NCBI GenBank assembly: GCA_947630775.1
Contig: CANRIY010000017.1
Coordinates: 1-18,755 of the forward strand
Direction of reading: 5' to 3'
DNA length: 18,755 nucleotides
Source: an uncultured Clostridia bacterium
GTDB taxonomy: Bacteria > Bacillota > Clostridia > Christensenellales > Borkfalkiaceae
Of the stretch, positions 1 to 7,200 are shown piece after piece (the first letter of the stretch is position 1; each line of letters opens with the position of its first letter). Made by a program: the position numbers and the translations under genes. Under the pieces are notes generated by a model, which saw only the letters and a program-made list of their open reading frames with translations, had not been told where the DNA came from and ran no database searches.

Positions 1-223
1 CTCCATCATACGGAGCGAAAAAAAGACGGCGCTTCTCATCACGCACGACATTTCCGAAGCGATCTCGCTCGCCGACCGTGTGCTCGTCCTCTCCCCCCGC
101 CCCACAAAAGTCTCCCATGAGCACGAACTTGACTTCGGGGAAGAGACACGCCCCATCAAACGCCGAGAGATGCCGCAATTTTCCACATGGTTTGAATTAC
201 TTTGGAGGGAACTGAACGCATGA
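1..223 (+). CDS. ABC transporter ATP-binding protein, NitT/TauT (SsuB/TauB) type, C-terminal part only
   Basis: The reading frame enters from the left edge (codons from base 2) and gives the last 73 residues of an ABC ATPase. The visible stretch LLITHDISEAISLADRVLVL carries the H-loop (switch) histidine in THD and the usual SEAISLADR helix, followed by SPRP, as in nitrate/sulfonate/taurine-type importers. The Walker A, signature and Walker B motifs lie outside the window. The stop TGA overlaps the permease start as ATGA (220-223), so the two are translationally coupled. The protein would energise import at the cytoplasmic face of the membrane. The substrate cannot be read from this part; sulfonates, nitrate and thiamine precursors are all known for the family. 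Confidence 0.9.
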   Translation, partial: SIIRSEKKTALLITHDISEAISLADRVLVLSPRPTKVSHEHELDFGEETRPIKRREMPQFSTWFELLWRELNA

Positions 224-1026
224 AACACGAATATTCGGCGGAACACAGAAAATATCTCGGAAAACGAAAGAGAAACCTCACCCTCGTCTGGGTGCTGCGC
301 CTCGGGCTCCTTGCCCTGATCCTCGGATTTTGGGAAATGATCGCAAGGCTCGGCTGGGTGGATCCCTTCCTGACGAGCTCCCCTTCCCGCATCGGGAAAA
401 CGATCGCGTCGCTCTATCTCGACGGCTCGCTCTTCTATCATATCGGCGTGACGCTCCTCGAAACGATGATCGGCTTCGTCATCGCCGTCGTCGGCGGGTG
501 CGTCATCGCGCTCGCACTCTGGTGGAGCGAAACGCTCAGACGTGTGCTCGAACCCTATATCGTCGTCCTGAACGCGCTTCCGAAGATCGCGCTGGGACCG
601 CTCATCATCATTTGGTTCGGTACGGGAAGCGAGGCCATCGTCTTTATGACGGTCCTCGTCGGCATCATCGTCGCAACGCTGCATATGCTCTCCGCCTTTC
701 TTGCGACCGACAACAACAAGATCCTGCTGCTCCGTTCGATGGGAGCGAGCAAATTCCAGATTTTGAGAAAACTCGTGATCCCTTCCTCGCTCGCTTCCTT
801 CATCTCCATGCTGAAAGTCAACGTCGGCATGGCGTGGATCGGCTCGATCATGGGCGAATACATCGTCTCACGCGCGGGGCTCGGATATCTCATCGTGTAC
901 GGCGGGCAGGTGTTCAAGCTCGATCTCGTGATGGCTTCCACCTGTATCCTCTGCGTGCTCGCGGCGGGAATGTATTTTCTTGTGGTGCTTCTTGAAAAGC
1001 TGATCGTAAAGGATGCAGAGAGCTGA
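220..1026 (+). CDS. ABC transporter permease, NitT/TauT family (SsuC/TauC-like)
   Basis: A 268-residue integral membrane permease of the binding-protein-dependent import class. An in-frame TTG lies at 202, but ATG at 220 is chosen because GGAGG (204-208) precedes it at good spacing and it makes the classic ATGA overlap with the ATPase stop. Hydrophobic segments begin near residues 23, 77, 112, 140, 208 and 240. The cytoplasmic EAA loop that contacts the ATPase is visible as LRSMGASKFQILRKLVIPSS (about 176-195). Length and topology are normal for SsuC/TauC/ThiX-type permeases. No periplasmic-type binding protein is in the window, so the substrate is unknown. The last 159 bp are antisense to the end of the ykvI-like gene, and no terminator is seen between the two. 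Confidence 0.9.
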   Translation: MKHEYSAEHRKYLGKRKRNLTLVWVLRLGLLALILGFWEMIARLGWVDPFLTSSPSRIGKTIASLYLDGSLFYHIGVTLLETMIGFVIAVVGGCVIALALWWSETLRRVLEPYIVVLNALPKIALGPLIIIWFGTGSEAIVFMTVLVGIIVATLHMLSAFLATDNNKILLLRSMGASKFQILRKLVIPSSLASFISMLKVNVGMAWIGSIMGEYIVSRAGLGYLIVYGGQVFKLDLVMASTCILCVLAAGMYFLVVLLEKLIVKDAES

Positions 1027-1950
1027 AAATACCACCCCCGCGACCCCGATCACGGGATAGAGCACGGATACGATCCCCGAAAGGCCGACCCGCGAGAGAA
1101 GAAACGCCGCAAGGAGCACCCCGCCCTTTGCGGCAATTTTCTTTTTGCCCGAAAGCACATCGCATGCCGAGAGCGGCGCATAGAGCGAGGAGACAAGGGA
1201 AGTCAGGATCGCGAGCGCCACCGCTACACAAAAAAATCTTCCGCCGACGGCGTAGAGGAACGGCATTTCCGCACGGATCGCGGCCGAACCCTCCCCATAG
1301 ACGCGGCTGAGAATGCAAACGCCCGCAAGTGCGATCGCAAAAGATGCGAAAAAAGCGGAAAGGACGGGTTTTTTCAGCTTCAGACCCGCATCCATGAGAA
1401 CGGGCGCGATGAGAAGCGCATTCATTGCCGCATAGAGCGTCCACCCAAAGGGAATATCTCTCCCCGCAGGATAGAAAAAGGCGTGCCGCCCGCCTCCGCA
1501 GAAAAAAACAAACAGCAGGAGAACGGGAACAAGGATCAGATTGAGGATCCCGATCCCCCGCATCCCCTTTGCCAAAAAGAATACGGAAAGAGCCAGCCCC
1601 GCCAGGGAAAGGAGCGGCGTCCATTGCGGTTTGAGTGCATCGAGCCCCGCGAGCATCCCCGCGGCCGACACAAAGGCACAGACGAGAAAGAGCGCATGCA
1701 CGAACCCCCTTCCCCTTCCGAACAGCCCCAAAACGCCGCGGAATCCGCCGTACTTTTTCCCGAGAAGCAGATAGAGCGAAGAGAGCAAAAAGAAAAGGAT
1801 CGCAGAGAGAATGAGCGGCAAAAGAAATCTCTCCTCGCCGAAAAAGCGGACGAGTTCGGCGCCCGAAATGAATCCCGCACCGATCGTTCCCCCAACGATA
1901 AAAAACGTCCCCGCAAGTACTCCCATCTTCCATTTTTCTATGCAAAGCAT
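868..1950 (-). CDS. YkvI-like multipass membrane protein (LeuT/APC-fold transporter relative)
   Basis: A polytopic membrane protein of about 360 residues with roughly ten hydrophobic segments. The N-terminal stretch LAGTFFIVGGTIGAGFISGA, followed by ELVRFFG, matches the glycine-rich unwound first helix of YkvI and related LeuT-fold transporters. The function of YkvI proteins is not established. The start is uncertain: ATGs lie at 1974, 1950 and 1926 and none has a convincing ribosome binding site. I chose 1950 because a promoter-like pair (1955-1984) ends 4-6 nt before it, as at other leaderless starts here. The body of the protein ends near YDQLFKK; the last ~45 residues are charged, histidine-rich and almost entirely antisense to the ABC permease, so this tail may be a by-product of a lost stop. 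The gene is divergent from the PadR-fusion gene and may share its control. Confidence 0.75.
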   Translation of the reverse strand: MLCIEKWKMGVLAGTFFIVGGTIGAGFISGAELVRFFGEERFLLPLILSAILFFLLSSLYLLLGKKYGGFRGVLGLFGRGRGFVHALFLVCAFVSAAGMLAGLDALKPQWTPLLSLAGLALSVFFLAKGMRGIGILNLILVPVLLLFVFFCGGGRHAFFYPAGRDIPFGWTLYAAMNALLIAPVLMDAGLKLKKPVLSAFFASFAIALAGVCILSRVYGEGSAAIRAEMPFLYAVGGRFFCVAVALAILTSLVSSLYAPLSACDVLSGKKKIAAKGGVLLAAFLLSRVGLSGIVSVLYPVIGVAGVVFSALCILYDQLFKKHHKKIHSRREHAEDTGGSHHEIELEHLPAVHDEISEPRA

Positions 1951-1955
1951 AGAAA
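1935..1955. repeat. Perfect 21-bp palindrome at the ykvI-like start
   Basis: Arms TTTCTATGC and GCATAGAAA (9 bp each, no mismatch) flank AAA. The palindrome covers the proposed ATG at 1950. It could be an operator or a hairpin at the extreme 5' end of the mRNA that hides the start codon. It differs in sequence from the palindrome at 1983-2005. Confidence 0.6.
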
Positions 1956-1984
1956 TTTTATGAAAAATTTGCATTTTTTGTAAA
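1955..1984 (-). promoter_or_regulatory. Putative sigma-A promoter of the ykvI-like gene
   Basis: On the minus strand, TTTACA (1984-1979) is followed after 18 bp by TAAAAT (1960-1955), or after 16 bp by CATAAA (1962-1957). The distance to the ATG at 1950 is only 4-6 nt. The -35 element touches the palindrome at 1983-2005, so a protein bound there would be expected to affect this promoter. Confidence 0.45.
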
Positions 1985-2005
1985 AATTATGTCTGACATA
2001 GTACT
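1983..2005. promoter_or_regulatory. 23-bp palindrome, copy 1 (candidate operator between divergent promoters)
   Basis: The consensus of three copies has left arm AGTATTATGTC, one free base, and right arm GACATAATACT. This copy matches 19 of 22 defined positions; its inner part TATGTC-T-GACATA is perfect. It lies between the -35 elements of the ykvI-like gene (1979-1984) and the PadR-fusion gene (2013-2018), the classic place for a regulator of a divergent pair. The other copies are at 11092-11114 and 17215-17237. Confidence 0.65.
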
Positions 2006-2012
2006 CTGCCTA

Positions 2013-2041
2013 TTGACAAAAAACGAAAATTGGAGTATAAT
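2013..2041 (+). promoter_or_regulatory. Consensus sigma-A promoter of the PadR-fusion gene
   Basis: TTGACA (2013-2018), 17-bp spacer, TATAAT (2036-2041): a perfect match to the vegetative consensus. It is followed by AAGGAGGA (2053-2060), 6 nt before ATG 2067. This implies a short leader of about 20 nt and strong transcription unless repressed. Confidence 0.85.
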
Positions 2042-2066
2042 GGGGAAAAACCAAGGAGGAACGTCT

Positions 2067-4202
2067 ATGGACGAGGAGATCTTGACCGCAGAGACGGACG
2101 AAGACGACAAGAGTGAAAAAGGCGTCAGTTCCGATCTGATCCGCGGGCATATCAATACCATCATTTTGCGTTCCCTCTACGACGGCGACAAATACGGCTA
2201 CGAGATCATAGCCGAGATCGAGCGCAAGAGCAGCGGGCAGTATTCCTTAAAACAGCCCTCTCTGTATTCCGCGCTCAAACGCCTCGAGAAGGACGGCTAC
2301 ATCACATCCTATTGGGGAGGCTCCGTCGGCGGCGGGAGAAGAAAATATTTTTCTCTCACGGATGAAGGGAAAGCCGTCTCCGAGCAGAATCAGGCGGAGT
2401 GGGAGTACTCACGCACCATCATCGATTCCCTCATTTCCGACCGCGACTTTGACTTCAATAACCCCGCTCCCACCGCGGTCGACATGCGCGTTCTGAAGCG
2501 TTCGACCTCACGCGTCCCTTCCGGCGGCGGCGAGGATGACGGCGAAGAGTTCGTCTTCGAACCCGCCTTCGACGATACTTCCCTGCGGGAGAAACTCGAA
2601 GAAGAATACCGTGTGAAGCAGGAAACGCTCGAGCAGGAGTATGCGGAGAAGAAAGAGGCGCTCGAACGCGAATACGCCGAAAAGATCGCCCTTCTCGACA
2701 GCGACCGCGCCGACTTCGAGGCAGAGAGATCCCGCGTCGAAGAGGAACTGAACGCCCGCGAGGCGGCCCTTCTCGAAGCGCACGAGAAACAGCTCGGCGA
2801 GCTCAATATCTTGCGGGAAGCGCAGGCGCAGGAGCTTGCGGAAGCGAGAAGAGCGTTTGAAGAAGAGCTCAAAATCCGCCGCGAAGCGCAGGAAGCCGAG
2901 TTAAAAGAAGCCCGCGAAGCGCAGGAAGCCGAGCTGAAAACCGTGCAGGCGGCGCAGGCGGAAGCGGACGAAGCCCTCAAAAACGAGCTTGAATTGCAGA
3001 AGCAAAAGTATGAAGAGGAATGCCGCGAACACGCGCGCGCCATCGAGGCTCTGAAGGAAGAAAACGCTCAGGCGCTCGCCGAACAGCGCGAGGCAAACGA
3101 AGCGAGCCTGCGCGTCGAGCGTGAAACGCACGCCAGATGCCTGAAAGAATTGACCGACGCGCACGACCTTGAGCTCAAAACCGCGGCGGAAACCGCTCTG
3201 GGCGCTGCGGACGATGCGGCGGCAAAGGCACGCGAGGAAGAGATCCGCACCCGCGAAGAACTTTTGAAAGCGGAACGCGAACATGCGGAAGCGGCGCTCG
3301 CCGAAGAGAAGAGCCGCCACGAAGCCTTGCTCTCGGACGAACGCGCCCGTTATGAGGCCATTCTCGCGGAGGAACGCGCCCGCCACGACGCGCAGATCAA
3401 GGACGACCGCGCCCGCTATGAGGAAGCGCTCCTCGAACATGACGCGGCGCTCCGCAAGCAGATGGAACTCGAAATGAGCGAACGGGAAAAGCAGATCATC
3501 CATCGGAATTTCCTTTCCCTCGTCGATTCGCCCGCCGACCCCTACCAACAGCCCGCTCAGCCCCGCAAAGAAGAGCCAAAAAAGGCGGAACAGGCGGAAG
3601 ATTACCGTACAGTCGTCGGAAAGCTTTTCGAAAACGCCGTCCGCCCCACCGCGGCAAAACCCGCACAGGAATCGGACGCGACCCCCATCAATTCGATTGA
3701 ATTCCGCGACATCGAGAGCCGCGCCGCCCGCGACGGATTGCGCGTCAGCACTGCGGGAAGCGCCGTCAAGGCGCCCCAGACGGCCGACCGTGAAAACACC
3801 GTCCACAGAGGAAAAGCCCTCTTCCTGAGCGCCGTCGTCGTCTTCTTCTGGTGCATTATCGTGGGAAGCGTTGCGCTCGGTGTCAGCGACAAACTCTCCC
3901 TCCCTGTGTTCTATCCCTACATCATGTGGGCGATCGGACTCGCCCTTCTGCTCGTGACGGGGCTCGCCTATGCAAACCACTTCGGCGAAAACTGGCTCAG
4001 ACGGAAAGTTCCCGTGATGGTAAACGCAATCGTCGTCTATGCGCTCCTCGTCATCTTCGATCTGATCATTACCCTCTCCGTCAAGGCGGATTTCGGCAGC
4101 GTCTCCTCGGTAATGACTTTTGTCGGATTCCCCGTCATCTACTTTGTGGGAGTTCTGATCTTCGGTCTCTGCTACTATCTGCAGACGAAACCCAAAAAAT
4201 GA
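2067..4202 (+). CDS. Membrane-tethered PadR-family regulator: PadR winged helix + long hendecad coiled coil + four transmembrane segments
   Basis: A 711-residue protein. Residues ~24-125 form a PadR winged helix-turn-helix: SDLIRGHINTIILRSLYDGD, KYGYEIIAEI, then PSLYSALKRLEKDGYI and GRRKYFSLTDEGK. Residues ~172-480 are an almost unbroken, highly charged coiled coil with 11-residue periodicity. Clear units include EERARHDAQIK and DDRARYEEALL, in a run at ~412-456, and REAQEAELKEA and its neighbours at ~250-304. A Pro/Lys/Glu-rich linker (~488-580) follows, then four hydrophobic segments (about 584-605, 613-634, 650-671, 683-705) and a short basic tail. ATG 2067 is chosen over the in-frame ATG at 1989 because the latter lies upstream of the promoter. 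Ordinary PadR proteins are about 110-190 residues and soluble, so the tether is unusual. Targets are unknown; autoregulation and control of the divergent ykvI-like gene are plausible inferences. Confidence 0.85.
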   Translation: MDEEILTAETDEDDKSEKGVSSDLIRGHINTIILRSLYDGDKYGYEIIAEIERKSSGQYSLKQPSLYSALKRLEKDGYITSYWGGSVGGGRRKYFSLTDEGKAVSEQNQAEWEYSRTIIDSLISDRDFDFNNPAPTAVDMRVLKRSTSRVPSGGGEDDGEEFVFEPAFDDTSLREKLEEEYRVKQETLEQEYAEKKEALEREYAEKIALLDSDRADFEAERSRVEEELNAREAALLEAHEKQLGELNILREAQAQELAEARRAFEEELKIRREAQEAELKEAREAQEAELKTVQAAQAEADEALKNELELQKQKYEEECREHARAIEALKEENAQALAEQREANEASLRVERETHARCLKELTDAHDLELKTAAETALGAADDAAAKAREEEIRTREELLKAEREHAEAALAEEKSRHEALLSDERARYEAILAEERARHDAQIKDDRARYEEALLEHDAALRKQMELEMSEREKQIIHRNFLSLVDSPADPYQQPAQPRKEEPKKAEQAEDYRTVVGKLFENAVRPTAAKPAQESDATPINSIEFRDIESRAARDGLRVSTAGSAVKAPQTADRENTVHRGKALFLSAVVVFFWCIIVGSVALGVSDKLSLPVFYPYIMWAIGLALLLVTGLAYANHFGENWLRRKVPVMVNAIVVYALLVIFDLIITLSVKADFGSVSSVMTFVGFPVIYFVGVLIFGLCYYLQTKPKK

Positions 4203-4209
4203 GCAATCG

Positions 4210-4239
4210 AAAGGCTCGCCTTACGGCGAGCCTTTTTTG
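4210..4239 (+). terminator. Intrinsic terminator of the PadR-fusion gene
   Basis: A perfect 10-bp stem, AAGGCTCGCC (4211-4220) with GGCGAGCCTT (4225-4234), has a TTAC loop and is followed by a T run. It begins 9 nt after the stop codon and lies in the gap between two convergent genes. The minus-strand side has a run of A before the stem and only a weak T tract after it, so it works mainly for the plus strand. Confidence 0.9.
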
Positions 4240-4265
4240 TGTTCTGAATAAAGGAATTCCCTTTG

Positions 4266-7200
4266 TCAAACCAAAATGGCATTTTTACGGTCAACGATGA
4301 TCTCTTCCGCATTCGGTTCTTCTACGATTCCCATATCCGTTAATTGCGATCCAACTTCACTACTTACTCCCGTTGATGTTGAACTCGTGACTTGTGCGAA
4401 GGTCACGCGGTAAGTGTACCCGTCAAAATCCTTATAGTTCTCGATCTTCTTATCGGTGACTTCAAACGTAAACGTATGGCTCAAGCCGGGTACGGTCTTC
4501 AGTTCACTCGGAAAACTCAGATTGGACCAATGTCCTGCAAGCATACCCGTCGTCTGGACCGTTTCGAAGACATAATCCGCGTCCGCCGTGATGGTAATGG
4601 AGACCGTAACTCCTGCCCTGTATCCCGCTTCCCCGTTGACAGGGTCGGGGGAGATGGTGTAACTGCCGCCTACGCCGCCCACGATCTCCACCTTGATCTT
4701 CATGTTGGGTTCCTTGTAATCGGATGCGTAGAGCTCAATGCCCGCTGAAGTGTCACTCTTGCGGATCCAGACGCGGACTCCAAGCCCCGCATCGGTGAGG
4801 AAGTCCGCGCTCCACTCCTGAGACAAGGAATTGTATTTCATCGTGTAGCTGTTCTTCTGCAGGCCGAATTTATCGGCAGGGCAGAAGAGTACATCTTCAT
4901 AATAGGATGCGCCGGAGTTGACGCTGTACTTTGCCGAGCCATCCTCGTTGACGACGAGGATATTCACGCCATCCTTGGAGGTGTACGTTCCCGCATATTG
5001 GGGAAGGAGCACGGGATCCGTTCCCAATACTTTGGAATAATAGGAAGTGCTTTCCTTGCCGCTCGCCTGATGAGTGACGGCCAGCTGCTTGGTACCCTGC
5101 AGTTTCACCGTGAAGAGTTCACTCCCTGCCAGCATGGTAAGAATCTTTTCCGACGCATCGTATTCCAAAACGATAGCCTTGCGCGTTCCCCACAAAAGGC
5201 TCTCCTCCGTGACGGTGAGGGAATTCCCGCTGCCGTCGGGGATCTCCCAATCTCCGACAAACTCCTGAGGGAAGGTATAAGTCTCATAGTCTTCCCCGTG
5301 TTTCAGGAAGTAGGCGGTCGCTTCGGAGCTATCGGAGAGATCGGTATAGGTGAGGGTGAAGAGATACAGCCCGTCGCGGATGGAGCGGTAAGCGGGAGTG
5401 TAGACGGTGCTTGCGCCTTCGTCGTCCTGATAGGTGAAGGAGAGCACGCCGTCCGTATTTGTCACGGGGCAGGTCTTGCCCTCAAAGACCACTGAGCCGG
5501 CGTTGACCGTGATGCTCGCGCCCACTGTGCCGCTCGCGAGGGAGGGATCCCATACGCCAAGGACAGCTTCGGGGAAAATCATTTCCACCTCTTCAAAGGT
5601 GATCTCAACGGTATTCTCCCCCGCCGCCAAGGTAAGATCATACACGAGATCGGACTTGGGAGAGACAGAAACCGCGTTGAGCGTAACGGACTTCACGGCA
5701 TAACCGCTTTCGGGATGAACGGTGAGCGTGACCGTGTCCCCTTCCTTATAGGGGCCATCGGAGGAGAGGTCGTACGACCCGCCCTCTTCGGAAGGCGACA
5801 TGTTCACTGCAAGTGTGGCGGACTTTACGGTCTCCGCAAAGACCACGGAGGCAAGGTTGGCGCCTGCCGCCAATTTCAGTTCATAGACGAGCCCGCCCTC
5901 TTCTTTGGGTGAGATGGGCTGTTCATTGAAGGTGACAGACTCCACGGAATACCCGCTGTACGGTTTTAAGGTGAGCGTGACAACATCTCCCTCTTTATAG
6001 GAGCCCAATGCGGAAAGTTCATACGTCCCCGCATTGAGTTCGGGCGTCACTGTGACGGAGAGCTCTGCCGGTTTGACGGGTTCCTTTTCCGCAAAGACGA
6101 TCTCAACTCTCGTGACCCATGCCGTCAGGGTCAGCTCATATTCGCTCCCGCCGTCTTCTTTGGGAGAAACGGGCTCACCGTTCACCGTAACGGATTCTAC
6201 AACGTACTTGCTATACGGCATGACTGTGAGGATAACGGTATCCCCTGCCTTGTAGGAACCGTAACTGGAGAGAGTATACGTCCCGGCGTTGAGGGCAGGC
6301 GTCAGACCGACCGAGAATTCAACGCTGGAACCGACTTCGGGCACTTCAGGCTTCTCCGGTTCATTCGACTTGATAATCACCTTAAAGGTCGTATCCTCAT
6401 AGATATAGCAGAAATAGCTTGAGGAAGTCAGTTCGACAGGTTCCCCGTTGACAGAAAGTGTCACTTCATACTCGGATCTGTCAGGCGTAATCCTCAGATG
6501 CGCCCTCGTCCCGTAGAGCACATGCTCCAGATCCTCGAGGGGTTTGTCAATGGAAGTGGTGAAGTCATAAATACTGACGCTTCCGTTCCGGCCGTCGAAA
6601 TCGATGGTAACTTTGCAAGGCTCCTCCACCTTTTCCCATGCGAGTGCGATCTCGCAGGATTCCGTCAAGGTGAATGTTGTATAGACATACTTCCCGTCTT
6701 TCTGTTGAGTAAGTTCTTGGGTCTTATCAGTTTCTCCGATGGTAATTGATTTCAGCTTATATCCCGCATCAGTATAGAGATAGATCGTTACGGTGACATC
6801 CGTATCCTTTTCCGGAATTACGATGTAGGTCTTTCCCTCTCTTGTCGCGGTGATGGAGGGTAAGGCAGCCGAGGCCGCGCCTTCCTGCGTCATACGGTAT
6901 CTGCCCCCTTCGGTGAGGCTCACGGTGACGTCATAGCTGACAACCTTTACCTTGAAGGTGACTTCTACCGTCGTATCGGTATCCGCCGTGAAGGTATAAT
7001 GATCGCCCGTAAGTTCTACGGCAGATCCGTTTACTTTCACACTGTCGACCTCATAGTTTTCCGCGGGGGTCACGGTGACGGTGACGGAAGCGCCCTTTGC
7101 GACTTTCCCGTCCACGGGCGCGGGATCCGAAGTGACAGTCCCCTCCGCTTCCGTATAGGTGAGCGTGAGATTGACCGTTTTTACCTTGAAGGTGACTTCT

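Noticed and set aside
914..1945. 343-codon minus-strand frame
   Set aside because: Shadow of the ykvI-like gene in another frame; Arg- and Cys-rich and not protein-like.
1989..2066. Upstream extension of the PadR-fusion frame from ATG 1989
   Set aside because: It would start inside the palindrome and upstream of the consensus promoter; AAGGAGGA before ATG 2067 fixes the start.
2390..3043. 217-codon minus-strand frame rich in Ser, Ala and Cys
   Set aside because: It is antisense to the coiled coil; its composition is the mirror of Glu/Ala/Arg codons, with no start signals.
2583..3500. SMC/MukB-like ATPase reading of the coiled-coil protein
   Set aside because: No Walker A, Walker B or signature motif flanks the coil; the ends are a PadR domain and membrane segments.
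2901..3980. 359-codon minus-strand frame
   Set aside because: Also antisense to the coiled-coil gene, with low-complexity Phe/Arg/Gly content and no family resemblance.
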